Notes: generated from the sequence alone by a model not told the origin. Positions 1 through 8,173 are shown, counted from the first letter of the stretch. The stretch is 64,000 nucleotides of DNA from an uncultured Phascolarctobacterium sp. (GCF_934190775.1 NZ_CAKPTG010000007.1:48528-112527), one strand, 5' to 3'. Made by a program: numbers and translations.

Positions 1-479
1 GTAGTGCCACCGCCGATATCAACAACCATATTGCCGCGCGGTACAGAAATATCAATACCGGCACCAAGAGCAGCTGCCAGAGGCTCCTCAATCAGATAAG
101 TCTTAGACGCACCACCCTGGGTAGTAGCCTCCATAACAGCACGCTTTTCAACCGAAGTAATGCCAATCGGCACACAGGTCATAACACGCGGCTTGAAAAA
201 CAGGCTCTTGCCTGCAACCTTCTCAATAACATAAGCAAGCAGCTTCTGCGTTACGGTATAATTCGCAATAACGCCCTCCTTCAGCGGACGGATAGCCACA
301 ATACTGCCGGGAGCACGTCCCAGCATTTCTCTGGCATCATCACCCACAGCCAGCACCTTGTTGCGCACCTTATCAATAGCCACAACAGAAGGCTCCTTCA
401 GGACAACGCCCTTGCCCTTGACATAAACAAGAATGTTAGCGGTACCCAAATCAATACCGATATCCATACTCTTAAACAT
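1..479 (-). CDS. mreB: Rod-shape-determining protein MreB (3' part outside window)
   Basis: Bacterial actin homologue that forms membrane-associated filaments and guides sidewall peptidoglycan synthesis. About 159 N-terminal residues are visible. They begin MFKSMDIGIDLGTAN, the phosphate-1 loop of the actin fold, and run to MVVDIGGGTT, the phosphate-2 motif, where the window ends. The start is the ATG at 479, preceded by AAGGAG at a normal distance. It lies 13 nt downstream of murA on the same strand, so the two are probably co-transcribed. The gene is truncated only by the window edge. Confidence 0.93.
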   Translation of the reverse strand, partial: MFKSMDIGIDLGTANILVYVKGKGVVLKEPSVVAIDKVRNKVLAVGDDAREMLGRAPGSIVAIRPLKEGVIANYTVTQKLLAYVIEKVAGKSLFFKPRVMTCVPIGITSVEKRAVMEATTQGGASKTYLIEEPLAAALGAGIDISVPRGNMVVDIGGGT

Positions 480-492
480 TAGACATATCTCC

Positions 493-1758
493 TTAATCTA
501 CATCTACGCGTTCAATATCTGCACCCAGATTTTTCAGCTTAGCAACAATGTTCTCATAGCCACGGTCGATATGGTGCAAATCGCCGATACGTGTCGTACC
601 TTCAGCCACAAGGCCTGCCAGAATCATAGCGGCACCGGCGCGCAAATCAGTTGCACGCACATCGCAGCCTGTCAGCTTGCAGGGACCGTCAATAACAGCA
701 CTGCGGCCTTCGGTAGAAATCTGCGCACCCATGCGGTTCAGCTCAACCACATGCATAAAACGGTTCTCAAAAACAGTTTCCGTAACCTTGCTGCGGCCCT
801 CGGCAATAACCATCATCGCCATCATCTGCGCCTGCATATCAGTCGGGAAGCCGGGGTAAGGCAAAGTTTTGATAGATACAGCCTTCAGCGGATTCTGGCC
901 GATAACGCGCACCTTATCAATATCCTCTTCTACCACAGCACCTGCCTCGCGCAGCTTAGCAATCAACGGCTTCTGATGCTCCGGCAGCACATTTTCCACC
1001 ACAACATCGCCGCCGGTCATAGCAGCAGCAATCATATAAGTGCCTGCCTCAATACGGTCCGGAATAATAGTGTAGTCTGCGCCATGCAGCTTATCTACAC
1101 CCTCAATGCGGATAGTATCAGTACCGGCACCGCGGATTTTGGCACCCATCTTATTCAGATAGTTCGCCAGATCAACAATTTCCGGTTCCTCAGCAACATT
1201 CTCCAGAATAGTAGTACCCTCAGCCAAAGATGCTGCCATCATAATATTTTCGGTAGCACCAACGCTCGGGAAATCAAAATAAATGCTGGTACCCTTCAGT
1301 CCTTCAGGAGCACTTGCTTCAATATAGCCATGTCCCTGCTCGATTTTTACACCCAGAGCCTCAAAGCCCTTCAGATGAATATCAATCGGACGGGCGCCGA
1401 TAGCGCAGCCGCCAGGCATAGAAATACGCGCTTTACCAATGCGTGCCAGCAAAGGTCCCATTACCAGGAAAGACGCACGCATGGTACGCACCAGCTCATA
1501 CGGTGCTTCGTAAGAGGTAATGCTGGTGCTGTCGATATCCAGCACATTCTTTTCCGGACTGCATTCCACGGACAGTCCCAGACATTTTAAAACTTCACTT
1601 ATAGTATGCACATCTTCCAGCATCGGAACCTCGTCAAGATGACTAGGGGTAGTTCCCAGGATAGAAGCTGCAATAATCGGCAGTACAGCGTTTTTCGCAC
1701 CGCTGGTCTTAACTGCACCAACGAGGCGGTTTCCGCCCTTCACAATTAGTTTTTCCAA
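493..1758 (-). CDS. murA: UDP-N-acetylglucosamine 1-carboxyvinyltransferase MurA
   Basis: Cytoplasmic enzyme that transfers enolpyruvate from PEP to UDP-GlcNAc, the first committed step of peptidoglycan synthesis. The 421-residue product begins MEKLIVKGG, carries SGAKNAVLP near the N-terminus and GGCAIGARPID, which holds the active-site cysteine also targeted by fosfomycin. Length matches the family. I chose the TTG at 1758 because GGAGGG sits just upstream; an ATG 72 nt further upstream would add a non-conserved extension. mreB follows closely downstream. Confidence 0.95.
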   Translation of the reverse strand: MEKLIVKGGNRLVGAVKTSGAKNAVLPIIAASILGTTPSHLDEVPMLEDVHTISEVLKCLGLSVECSPEKNVLDIDSTSITSYEAPYELVRTMRASFLVMGPLLARIGKARISMPGGCAIGARPIDIHLKGFEALGVKIEQGHGYIEASAPEGLKGTSIYFDFPSVGATENIMMAASLAEGTTILENVAEEPEIVDLANYLNKMGAKIRGAGTDTIRIEGVDKLHGADYTIIPDRIEAGTYMIAAAMTGGDVVVENVLPEHQKPLIAKLREAGAVVEEDIDKVRVIGQNPLKAVSIKTLPYPGFPTDMQAQMMAMMVIAEGRSKVTETVFENRFMHVVELNRMGAQISTEGRSAVIDGPCKLTGCDVRATDLRAGAAMILAGLVAEGTTRIGDLHHIDRGYENIVAKLKNLGADIERVDVD

Positions 1759-1807
1759 AATAACCCTCCTGCATATGCGAAGTCGGAAAAATTTTTCCGT
1801 AACAAAT

Positions 1808-1837
1808 ATTTTATCATCAAACACGGGCACTTTTCAA
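1808..1837 (-). promoter_or_regulatory. Probable promoter for murA-mreB
   Basis: On the minus strand TTGAAA (1837-1832) and TAAAAT (1813-1808) are separated by 18 nt. They lie about 50 nt upstream of the murA TTG start and downstream of the terminator of the preceding small gene. Read by eye only. Confidence 0.45.
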
Positions 1838-1894
1838 GACTTAATAAAAATCCGGAAAATTTTGCCACAGGCGCCTCACGCCCGGCCTTATAAG

Positions 1895-1918
1895 AAAAAG
1901 CCGGCACTGCTTCCGGCT
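1895..1918 (-). terminator. Intrinsic terminator after the 61-residue small gene
   Basis: On the minus strand AGCCGG and CCGGCT form a short GC-rich hairpin followed by TTTTTC. It begins at the stop codon of the small gene at 1918-2103, which supports that gene being a real transcription unit. Confidence 0.6.
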
Positions 1919-2103
1919 CAGAAATTCACCCGCTGGCGGTCTGCTAAAATATTATAATAGGTTTCCTTCTCCATTAATTCCTGGCGGATAGCCTTTTTAG
2001 CATCCTCATCAGTGCATTCTGACAGACGCTTACGCAAAAAAGCTATATCCTGCTTCAGCATCAGCATTTTATTTCCTGCCAGACTTTCTACGATATCAGC
2101 CAT
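1918..2103 (-). CDS. Small hypothetical protein, 61 residues, helical
   Basis: I do not recognise this product. It is 61 residues, rich in Lys, Glu, Arg and Leu (MLKQDIAFLRKRLSE), and probably forms a helical hairpin or coiled coil with no membrane segment. The start is the ATG at 2103 with AAGGA about 14 nt upstream, a slightly long spacing. A hairpin terminator starts at the stop codon, and murA-mreB lie downstream with their own promoter. Its isolation between a promoter-like region and a terminator argues for a genuine small gene. Function unknown. Confidence 0.55.
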   Translation of the reverse strand: MADIVESLAGNKMLMLKQDIAFLRKRLSECTDEDAKKAIRQELMEKETYYNILADRQRVNF

Positions 2104-2258
2104 CTTACAGTCACCGTCCTTACTTATATATCAAATTCTTCTCATCTGGAAGTTTGCGGCCTTGCCTAATTCTACATACTATAGTCTACTATAAGCAAGT
2201 TTAATATGCAAGGAAAAATGTGTGACAAAACACAAAAACCGGCTGATGACGTTCGTTT

Positions 2259-2354
2259 GCGTTTTTCCTAGGAACTTTGCAGCTAAAATTGCGTTTTTCA
2301 TAGGAACTTTGTGCTTGCGAGTACGTTTTTCATAGGAAAAATGCAAAAATGCTT
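2259..2354 (+). repeat. Three direct repeats, exact 32-bp period
   Basis: A core close to GCGTTTTTCATAGGAACTTT starts at 2259, 2291 and 2323, exactly 32 bp apart. A partial fourth copy begins at 2355, where it overlaps the -35 box of the next gene. Copies 1 and 2 differ by one base over the core; copy 3 diverges after CATAGGA. A 32-bp step is about three helical turns, so a bound protein would occupy the same DNA face at each copy. Confidence 0.8.
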
Positions 2355-2381
2355 GCGTGTTTTTATTTTTAGCCATATAAT
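2353..2381 (+). promoter_or_regulatory. Promoter of the DUF4143-type ATPase gene
   Basis: TTGCGT (2353-2358), 17 nt, TATAAT (2376-2381), about 35 nt upstream of the start codon and directly after the 32-bp repeats. Confidence 0.6.
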
Positions 2382-2416
2382 ATTCTCAACAAGCAAACGA
2401 ATAGGAGGTAAGTATT

Positions 2417-3733
2417 TTGTATAGACAAGCCATAGAAAACTTAAAACAATGGAAAGATTCTCCACATCGTAAGCCATTACTTGTTACAGGTATCAGACAA
2501 TGCGGCAAAACTTATCTGCTAAAAAAATTTGGTGAAGAATATTTTGACGATGTGGCCTATTTCTATTTTGAAGGCAACAGCCGTCTGGCTTCAATTTTCG
2601 CAACTGATTTTGATACAACAAGAATTTTAGATGAACTGAGTATTATAAATCACAAAAAAATTATTCCCGGCAAAACACTCCTGATTTTTGACGAAATTCA
2701 GGCTTGCCCGGAAGCTCTGATTTCATTAAAATATTTTTTTGAGACTTTGCCTAAGCAGCATATCGTCTGCGCAGGCTCATTGTTAGGCGTCGCTTTAAAG
2801 CGCAACAACATATCTTTTCCTGTCGGTAAAGTTGATCGCTTAAAAATGTACCCCATGAGCTTCAAGGAGTTTTTAATCGCCAATGGTCACAAGGCACTTC
2901 TTGACGGTTTACTGAAATATAAGCCAGATGAGCCATTACCTGAACTATATACTACAACTCTCACCAAAGAACTCAAACATTATTATCTGATTGGTGGTCT
3001 TCCTGAAGTTGTTGCAAGATGGATAGAAACGCACGATTTCTCGGCAGTCGCAGCCTTACAGGACAACCTGCTTGAAGACTATGCCAGTGATTTTTCTAAA
3101 TACGCACCCAATGTTGATGTACCAAAAATCAACTGGATTTGGGATTCCGTACCTATTCAACTGGCTCGTGAAAATAACAAATTTTTCTTTTCCCATGTCA
3201 AACAAGGTAAGCGTTCCAAGGATTTGGAAGATGCGTTGGAATGGTTGGTAAATGCAGGACTGGTGAATAAGCTTGATTTAGTCAGTGTTCCTGAGCTTCC
3301 CTTGGCCTTTAATGCTGATGCCAGCTACTTTAAAGTTTATATGGCAGATATTGGTCTGTTATGCCGAAGATGCGGATTAACAGCGGATACTGTTTTGTAC
3401 GACAGTCCTTACTACAAAAATTTTAAAGGTGCTCTCACTGAGAACTTCGTATTTAACGAGCTCATTTACACCGATTTGCACCCATACTTTTGGCGTTCAG
3501 GCAATACGGCAGAGCTTGATTTTATTTTTGAATACCAAAGCCAGCTCGTACCTGTTGAAGCAAAAGCAGAAATACATACACGGGCCAAAAGCTATGGTTT
3601 ATTTTGCAAAAAATATAAACCACAAACAGGGTTCAAGCTATCACTCAAAAACATCGGCATTAACGATTCTGACGATACAAAAACCGTCAGCTTACCGCTT
3701 TATCTGCTCTGGAATATCAGAAGTTATTTATAA
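2417..3733 (+). CDS. AAA-type ATPase with C-terminal DUF4143-like domain
   Basis: The 438-residue protein has a P-loop NTPase domain at the N-terminus: Walker A GIRQCGKTYL near residues 25-34 and Walker B LLIFDEIQ near 95. The C-terminal part has the LTENFVFNEL and FWRSGNTAELDFIF pattern typical of the DUF4143/AAA_14 family, whose end resembles a PD-(D/E)XK nuclease-like fold. Family members are common in gut anaerobes and have no settled function. Translation starts at the TTG at 2417, preceded by AGGAGGT. It is monocistronic, with its own promoter, phased upstream repeats and a terminator. It is probably accessory DNA. Confidence 0.8.
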   Translation: MYRQAIENLKQWKDSPHRKPLLVTGIRQCGKTYLLKKFGEEYFDDVAYFYFEGNSRLASIFATDFDTTRILDELSIINHKKIIPGKTLLIFDEIQACPEALISLKYFFETLPKQHIVCAGSLLGVALKRNNISFPVGKVDRLKMYPMSFKEFLIANGHKALLDGLLKYKPDEPLPELYTTTLTKELKHYYLIGGLPEVVARWIETHDFSAVAALQDNLLEDYASDFSKYAPNVDVPKINWIWDSVPIQLARENNKFFFSHVKQGKRSKDLEDALEWLVNAGLVNKLDLVSVPELPLAFNADASYFKVYMADIGLLCRRCGLTADTVLYDSPYYKNFKGALTENFVFNELIYTDLHPYFWRSGNTAELDFIFEYQSQLVPVEAKAEIHTRAKSYGLFCKKYKPQTGFKLSLKNIGINDSDDTKTVSLPLYLLWNIRSYL

Positions 3734-3746
3734 ATATATATGCAAA

Positions 3747-3782
3747 CACCCGAAGCCATTACGACTTCGGGTGATTTTTTAT
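3747..3782 (+). terminator. Intrinsic terminator of the DUF4143-type ATPase gene
   Basis: CACCCGAAG pairs perfectly with CTTCGGGTG, 9-nt loop, then ATTTTTTATT. Confidence 0.85.
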
Positions 3783-3826
3783 TGCGACATGACCTGCTAT
3801 ATATTTTAGGGCAATCCTGCCTGCAC

Positions 3827-4516
3827 TCACAAACGCTCTACTCTTGCCTCACCGTGCCACATAAATTTGGTTGCCAAAGCCAAAAGCTCTGCATCCTCCA
3901 AGCCCTCGCTAACTACAACCAAATCTGCCTGCAGCAGGCTTACGCTCAAATCGCGGAACATTTTGCGCAGCTCGTTAATCATGCGGGCATCGCCGTCATT
4001 CACCTTTCCCGGTGTGCGCTCTGCCAGATGCCAGTAAAGCTGCTTTAAAATATAGCTTTCGTTTTTATTGTACTCTTTGATGTTATCAATAATATTATAA
4101 GGATAGACTTCTGCGTCACGCCACGTAGCCTTATACGCATCGAGCACTTTATTTTCATACTCCTGCTTATAAGCTGCCCAGCCTGCGCGGTCGTCAAATT
4201 TCAGCATATCCTCCAGCTTATCACGGCAACTGATAACCTTACGGCAGCGTACAAGCATGGCGTAAATCAGCGCCCGTTCTGCTTCCGTCGCCTGCACAGG
4301 CTCCGGCGTAATCGTAAAAACCTGTAAGCCTTCATGCAATTTATGGCGACGCTCTGCCTCCAGGCGTGCCATTTTCAGGTGCTGCATTGAAAGCAGGCTG
4401 TCCTCGCAGCTCACAGGCAACCCCTGTGCCTGCAAGCCGGCAATTTCGTTCTCATTGCATAAAACTAAAACACGCTGCTTTTTCTCTGCCTGTGAAAGCT
4501 CGTTAAGGGTATTCAT
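3827..4516 (-). CDS. Hypothetical protein, 229 residues
   Basis: I do not recognise the family. The product is soluble, mostly helical and rich in charged residues, with no signal peptide or membrane segment. Its ATG overlaps the stop codon of the upstream M18 aminopeptidase by ATGA, so it is translationally coupled to that gene. The coupling suggests linked expression, but no catalytic motif is visible and I assign no function. Confidence 0.75.
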   Translation of the reverse strand: MNTLNELSQAEKKQRVLVLCNENEIAGLQAQGLPVSCEDSLLSMQHLKMARLEAERRHKLHEGLQVFTITPEPVQATEAERALIYAMLVRCRKVISCRDKLEDMLKFDDRAGWAAYKQEYENKVLDAYKATWRDAEVYPYNIIDNIKEYNKNESYILKQLYWHLAERTPGKVNDGDARMINELRKMFRDLSVSLLQADLVVVSEGLEDAELLALATKFMWHGEARVERL

Positions 4517-5919
4517 TTGCTGCTCTCCAGGAAAGCAGCGAATGCTTTATAGGTGTAATAAACATCCAGCTTAGAGCTCAGCTCGAACGGAGAATGCATA
4601 CACAGAATAGGTACACCAAGGTCAACTACATCCATATCCATAGCTGCAACATACAAAGCAACGGTACCTCCGCCGCCTTCGTCTACAGCGCCCAGCTCGC
4701 CAATCTGCCAGAAAACATCGGCCTCGTCCATAATGCTGATAACCTTGGCCATCGTTTCAGCGCTGGCATCATTGGAGCCGGATTTGCCGCGCGCACCGGT
4801 ATATTTGGTCAGCACAGGTCCTTTGTTGACAAAGCAGCTGTTGCGTTCTTCGTATACGGAAGCAAAGCTCGGATCATAGGCACCGTTGACATCGGAAGAA
4901 AGCGCAGTAGTATTACGCAGCAGCTTGCGGATGTTGGCACCCTGAGTTGCTGCCAAGTCCTCCAGATAGTGCAGCACGAAATCGGAATTCAGGCCGGTGT
5001 TGCCGTAGGAACCGATTTCCTCTTTATCTGCCAAAACCGTAACAGTGGTGTAGTACGGTGCTTTGGTATCAATTTCCGCAGTCAGCGCGGTATAAGCGCA
5101 AACCTTGTCATCCTGACCGTAGGCACCGATCAGGCTGCGGTCCAGGCCCACGTCCTGCGCCTTGGTTGCAGGCACAAATTCAATTTCTGCACGCATAAAA
5201 TCATGCTCGGTAATGCCATACATTTCGTTGAGCAGTGCCAGCGCATTCAGCTTTACAGCATCCTTAACGTCTTCTTCTTCGCTTTCGTCAACAAAAGGCA
5301 GGCTGCCGATAACAATGTTCAGCTCCTCGCCCTTAATGCCTTCGCCCAGCTTGCGCTCATTCTGCTTAGCGCCAAGATGCGGCAGCAAATCGGTTACGCA
5401 GAATACAGGGTCGCCGGCATTTTCGCCCACGCAGACCTTCACCAGCTCGCCGTTCTTTTTGATGATAACGCCATGCATAGCCAGCGGCACAGTCACCCAT
5501 TGGTATTTGCGGATACCGCCGTAATAATGCGTTTTGAAATATGCCATCTCATGGTTTTCGTATACCGGATTCGGTTTTAAATCCAGACGCGGAGAATCGA
5601 TATGCGCAGCGTTCAGGCGCACACCTGCCTCCAGCGGCGCAGTACCGAAGGTGGACATAGCCAGAGATTTGCCGCGGTTTACGAAATAAACCTTGTCGCC
5701 GGGTTTGTACTCCTTGCCCTCTTCAAAGGGAACGTAGCCTGCAGCAGCCAGCTTTTCTACAGCCTTCGCAGTAAATTCGCGCTCCGTCTTGGCTGTATCC
5801 AAAAATTCCTTGTAGCCTTCGCAGTAAGCGAATGCTGCTTCCTTCGCAGCAGTATTTTCCTTAGCGATATGGGGGAATTCCCAGGTTAAATTCTTTTGCA
5901 ATTCCTTTGCAGTTGTCAA
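4513..5919 (-). CDS. M18-family metalloaminopeptidase
   Basis: Cytoplasmic zinc aminopeptidase that removes N-terminal residues from peptides; the 468-residue length fits the bacterial M18 group. Metal-site motifs are visible in order: NAAHIDSPRLD, TVLADKEEIGSYG and ILCMHSPFELSS. The GQDDKVCAY and GSNDASAETMAK segments also fit the family. Substrate preference (acidic or basic N-terminus) cannot be read from the sequence. Start is a TTG at 5919 with AAGGAG upstream. It forms a two-gene unit with the overlapping unknown gene. Confidence 0.88.
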   Translation of the reverse strand: MTTAKELQKNLTWEFPHIAKENTAAKEAAFAYCEGYKEFLDTAKTEREFTAKAVEKLAAAGYVPFEEGKEYKPGDKVYFVNRGKSLAMSTFGTAPLEAGVRLNAAHIDSPRLDLKPNPVYENHEMAYFKTHYYGGIRKYQWVTVPLAMHGVIIKKNGELVKVCVGENAGDPVFCVTDLLPHLGAKQNERKLGEGIKGEELNIVIGSLPFVDESEEEDVKDAVKLNALALLNEMYGITEHDFMRAEIEFVPATKAQDVGLDRSLIGAYGQDDKVCAYTALTAEIDTKAPYYTTVTVLADKEEIGSYGNTGLNSDFVLHYLEDLAATQGANIRKLLRNTTALSSDVNGAYDPSFASVYEERNSCFVNKGPVLTKYTGARGKSGSNDASAETMAKVISIMDEADVFWQIGELGAVDEGGGGTVALYVAAMDMDVVDLGVPILCMHSPFELSSKLDVYYTYKAFAAFLESSK

Positions 5920-6058
5920 AATCTATCACTCCTTGTATAAGCTTTAGTAAGCAGTGCCAAACAGCACTATGTAAATAATACCACAAATAGCAGCTTTTGG
6001 GGAGAGTTAGGGAGATGTATACAATTTAGTCTCTTTTTCTCCCTACTCCTTGATATAC

Positions 6059-6082
6059 CGTCACAGCGTCACCAAGCGTCAC
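6059..6082 (+). repeat. Left 24-bp inverted repeat of the xre/ATPase cassette
   Basis: Exact reverse complement of 8017-8040. Each copy consists of three GTGACG units (GTGACGCTTG, GTGACGCT, GTGACG). The stop codon of the XRE gene (6081-6079) lies inside it. It does not fold on itself, so it is not a terminator hairpin. Confidence 0.9.
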
Positions 6083-6783
6083 CTTTTGCGCTTGGCATTA
6101 TCAATCGCCCGGCGCAGCTCTGCCAGCTCCTGGCTGATAAGCCTTTCCGCTTCCTGATAACGTGCCTCTAAATCCTGGATAGTCTTATCATCTACTGCTT
6201 TATTTTCTGCGGTAGCTTCCTGCACCTCTTCCTTAAAATCAAGCAGCGCCTGATACTTTTCAGGATAGGAATCAACCTCTTCTATATAATCACGCCTAAA
6301 GGTAATATAATTGTAATGTCCTTGCTGCGGATAGTTATAACGCCAATAATCATATTCGGATTTGGTGATTTTGCCTTCCTGTAAGGCGGTATACATGTCA
6401 ACCCATTCCTGTAAAACAGCATTTCTGACGCCGGTTATACAATGTTCATCGGGATAAGTCTTTTCAATCCGCAGGTAATACTCACCGTCTATCTTTTTTA
6501 TTTCTGAGCCGTATTTATCCTCCATAGCAAAGAAAATATGCATTCTTCTTGCCCAATAGTTAATATTCGGTATATCTAAAGCTTCAGGGCTAATATTAAA
6601 CAAACTTGCTATTTTTTCCAGCATATCATATTTAGGTATCCTGTCACCTGATTCGTATTGGGCAACACGTACATCACAGGTTTTATCACTGAAGCCCAAT
6701 AATCTACCTAAATACTTTTGAGTGTAGTTGTTTAAGCGACGAAAGAAAGCAATGCGTTCACCTATATTATTTCTTATTATCAT
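6079..6783 (-). CDS. XRE-family transcriptional regulator with long C-terminal region
   Basis: A DNA-binding protein of 234 residues. A Cro/cI-type helix-turn-helix spans about residues 6-60: IGERIAFFRRLNNYTQKYLG, then VAQYESGDRIPKYDMLEKIA. Residues 75-175 are aromatic-rich with no known enzyme motif. The last 55 residues are a charged helix, probably a coiled coil used for oligomerisation. The start ATG at 6783 has AAGGAG at good spacing. It is divergent from the RecA-like ATPase, and the region between carries two promoters and dyads, as in repressor-controlled switches. Its stop codon lies inside the left inverted repeat. Confidence 0.85.
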   Translation of the reverse strand: MIIRNNIGERIAFFRRLNNYTQKYLGRLLGFSDKTCDVRVAQYESGDRIPKYDMLEKIASLFNISPEALDIPNINYWARRMHIFFAMEDKYGSEIKKIDGEYYLRIEKTYPDEHCITGVRNAVLQEWVDMYTALQEGKITKSEYDYWRYNYPQQGHYNYITFRRDYIEEVDSYPEKYQALLDFKEEVQEATAENKAVDDKTIQDLEARYQEAERLISQELAELRRAIDNAKRKR

Positions 6784-6821
6784 CTGGCAAGCTCCTTTTC
6801 CTTAATGTTTTTGTTAAGTAT

Positions 6822-6849
6822 AGTATAGCACGTTTCTCTAAATAAACAA
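6822..6849 (-). promoter_or_regulatory. Promoter of the XRE regulator gene
   Basis: Minus strand TTGTTT (6849-6844), 16 nt, TATACT (6827-6822). It lies within a dyad with arms TCTAAA (6837-6842) and TTTAGA (6855-6860), consistent with autoregulation. Confidence 0.5.
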
Positions 6850-6878
6850 GTAAGTTTAGAATTTTTCTTTTTTAACTC

Positions 6879-6907
6879 TTGACTTTATCTTGATAGTTTA
6901 GTATGAT
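6879..6907 (+). promoter_or_regulatory. Strong promoter of the RecA-like ATPase gene
   Basis: TTGACT (6879-6884), exactly 17 nt, TATGAT (6902-6907), about 65 nt upstream of the ATG. Confidence 0.7.
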
Positions 6908-6916
6908 TAATCTAGT

Positions 6917-6932
6917 TACTAAGCATTTAGTA
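6917..6932. promoter_or_regulatory. Operator-like dyad just downstream of the ATPase promoter
   Basis: TACTAAGCATTTAGTA has perfect 6-bp arms TACTAA/TTAGTA around GCAT, 10 nt after the -10 box. It is well placed for roadblock repression. The divergent XRE protein is the obvious candidate ligand (inference). Confidence 0.5.
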
Positions 6933-6973
6933 TTAAGCCAATCACATTCATTAAGCAAAAGGAGTATGTTATC

Positions 6974-8020
6974 ATGATCAAAGACAAAGTCTTCTATCCC
7001 AACAACAGTCAACCCTTAGCGGCCAGCTCTTCCCTGCAAACAGTTACCCTGCCAGAGCTGTACGACACCGCCTACACACCTGCCACAGCCTTAATCGATA
7101 ATTTTCTCTACAGCGGTGTCTATATTTTGGCAGGACCACCAAAAACAGGTAAATCCTTTCTTATGGCTCAGCTTGCTTACCATGTTGCCGCAGGTTTGCA
7201 ATTTTTTGACCATAAGGTAACACCTGCTTCCGTACTTTACCTTTCCTTGGAGGATGATTTAGCACGTCTGCAAAAACGCTTTTCGCGGATGTTCGGCGTA
7301 GAGGGCAACGCCAATTTATATTTAGCTACCCAGGCTGACAGCTTAAACCAGGGACTGCAGGAACAATTGACGGAATTTTTGCAAAGCAAGCCTGCTACTA
7401 AGCTGGTAATTATTGATACGCTGCAAAAGATTCGTGAATTTACCAGTTCCTCCTACAGTTATGCTTCTGATTACCACATCATCAACATTCTTAAGGAAAT
7501 AGCAGCGCGCTATAATATTTGCATCGTTGTCGTTCATCATACCAGAAAAATGGAGGCAGAGGATAAATTTGATAAGATTTCCGGCACAACCGGTCTCTTA
7601 GGTGCCGCTGACGGAGCAATGATCCTGCAAAAGGAAAAACGTACTGACAAGCGTGCGCAATTAAACATTGTCGGCCGCGAGCTGCCGGACCAGGAAATTA
7701 TTATCGAATTTATGCCTGAAAACTGTACCTGGAAATTTATCCGCTCCTGCCAGCAATTGTGGGAGGAACCGAAGGATATGCTGCTGGAACAGGTTGCCGC
7801 TTTAGTCAGCGACGAGAATAAAATTTGGCATGGAAGTGCAACGCAGATGCTGCAGGACCTTAATATAAGTACTGATGATATGAAGCCCCACATTCTTTCC
7901 CGTAAGCTTAATGTCAAAGTTGACAGGCTTTATCAAGACTATGGAATTTATTACCATCATAAACGTGTTAATAAAGGCTCTGATATTACCTTGCAAAAGC
8001 TGGAAGCCAAAACTGCGTGA
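6974..8020 (+). CDS. RecA/RepA-like AAA_25 ATPase
   Basis: A 348-residue protein of the RecA-fold group that includes plasmid RepA-type replicative helicases. Walker A GPPKTGKSFLMAQLA lies near residues 53-67, then VLYLSLEDD, Walker B KLVIIDTLQ, and VVVHHTRK near residue 185, as in RepA/DnaB-like proteins. The C-terminal 80 residues look like a winged-helix or middle domain. Start ATG at 6974 with AAAAGGAG upstream. Relatives usually sit in plasmids, phages or integrative elements; here the only partner is the divergent XRE gene. Its stop codon (8018-8020) falls inside the right inverted repeat. Hexamer formation and helicase activity are unproven. Confidence 0.82.
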   Translation: MIKDKVFYPNNSQPLAASSSLQTVTLPELYDTAYTPATALIDNFLYSGVYILAGPPKTGKSFLMAQLAYHVAAGLQFFDHKVTPASVLYLSLEDDLARLQKRFSRMFGVEGNANLYLATQADSLNQGLQEQLTEFLQSKPATKLVIIDTLQKIREFTSSSYSYASDYHIINILKEIAARYNICIVVVHHTRKMEAEDKFDKISGTTGLLGAADGAMILQKEKRTDKRAQLNIVGRELPDQEIIIEFMPENCTWKFIRSCQQLWEEPKDMLLEQVAALVSDENKIWHGSATQMLQDLNISTDDMKPHILSRKLNVKVDRLYQDYGIYYHHKRVNKGSDITLQKLEAKTA

Positions 8021-8040
8021 CGCTTGGTGACGCTGTGACG
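8017..8040 (+). repeat. Right 24-bp inverted repeat of the xre/ATPase cassette
   Basis: Exact reverse complement of 6059-6082, with the same triple GTGACG units. The TGA of the ATPase gene occupies the same position within this copy as the TGA of the XRE gene in the other. Confidence 0.9.
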
Positions 8041-8120
8041 CTTTTATGGATACCGTAGGCAAATTTTAGCATAAGCACCAGAAAAGCTATGCTTGCACTT
8101 GCGCTTGCAGCGCAATACAA

Positions 8121-8155
8121 AAACCCCCGCCCTGACGGACGGGGGTATTTTTTTG
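8121..8155. terminator. Bidirectional terminator between the ATPase gene and the atp operon
   Basis: CCCCCG pairs with CGGGGG in a GC-rich hairpin at 8124-8145. T-rich tails lie on both sides (TATTTTTTT on plus, TTTTTG on minus), so it ends the plus-strand ATPase and the minus-strand atp operon. Confidence 0.8.
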
Positions 8156-8173
8156 GCATTGTCGCAATGCTTA

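Larger units (their letters stand above)
2104..2416. other. Intergenic control region between divergent genes
   Basis: No convincing gene. It holds a 14-bp dyad TATAGTCTACTATA at 2180-2193 near the small minus-strand gene, a set of three 32-bp-spaced direct repeats, and a sigma70-type promoter for the plus-strand ATPase. A 65-codon minus-strand reading frame across the repeats looks like chance. Confidence 0.6.

Noticed and set aside
433..1590. A 385-codon plus-strand frame opposite murA
   Set aside because: Shadow of murA codon usage; similar long antisense frames occur opposite pgm, aguA and the CASDH gene.
2259..2354. CRISPR-like spacing of repeats
   Set aside because: Only three copies with 10-bp 'spacers', no cas genes; it fits regulator sites better.
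2179..2376. A 65-codon minus-strand frame over the phased repeats
   Set aside because: No ribosome site; composition follows the repeats.
8017..8040. Right repeat as a transcription terminator
   Set aside because: The sequence cannot fold on itself; a real hairpin terminator lies at 8121-8155.
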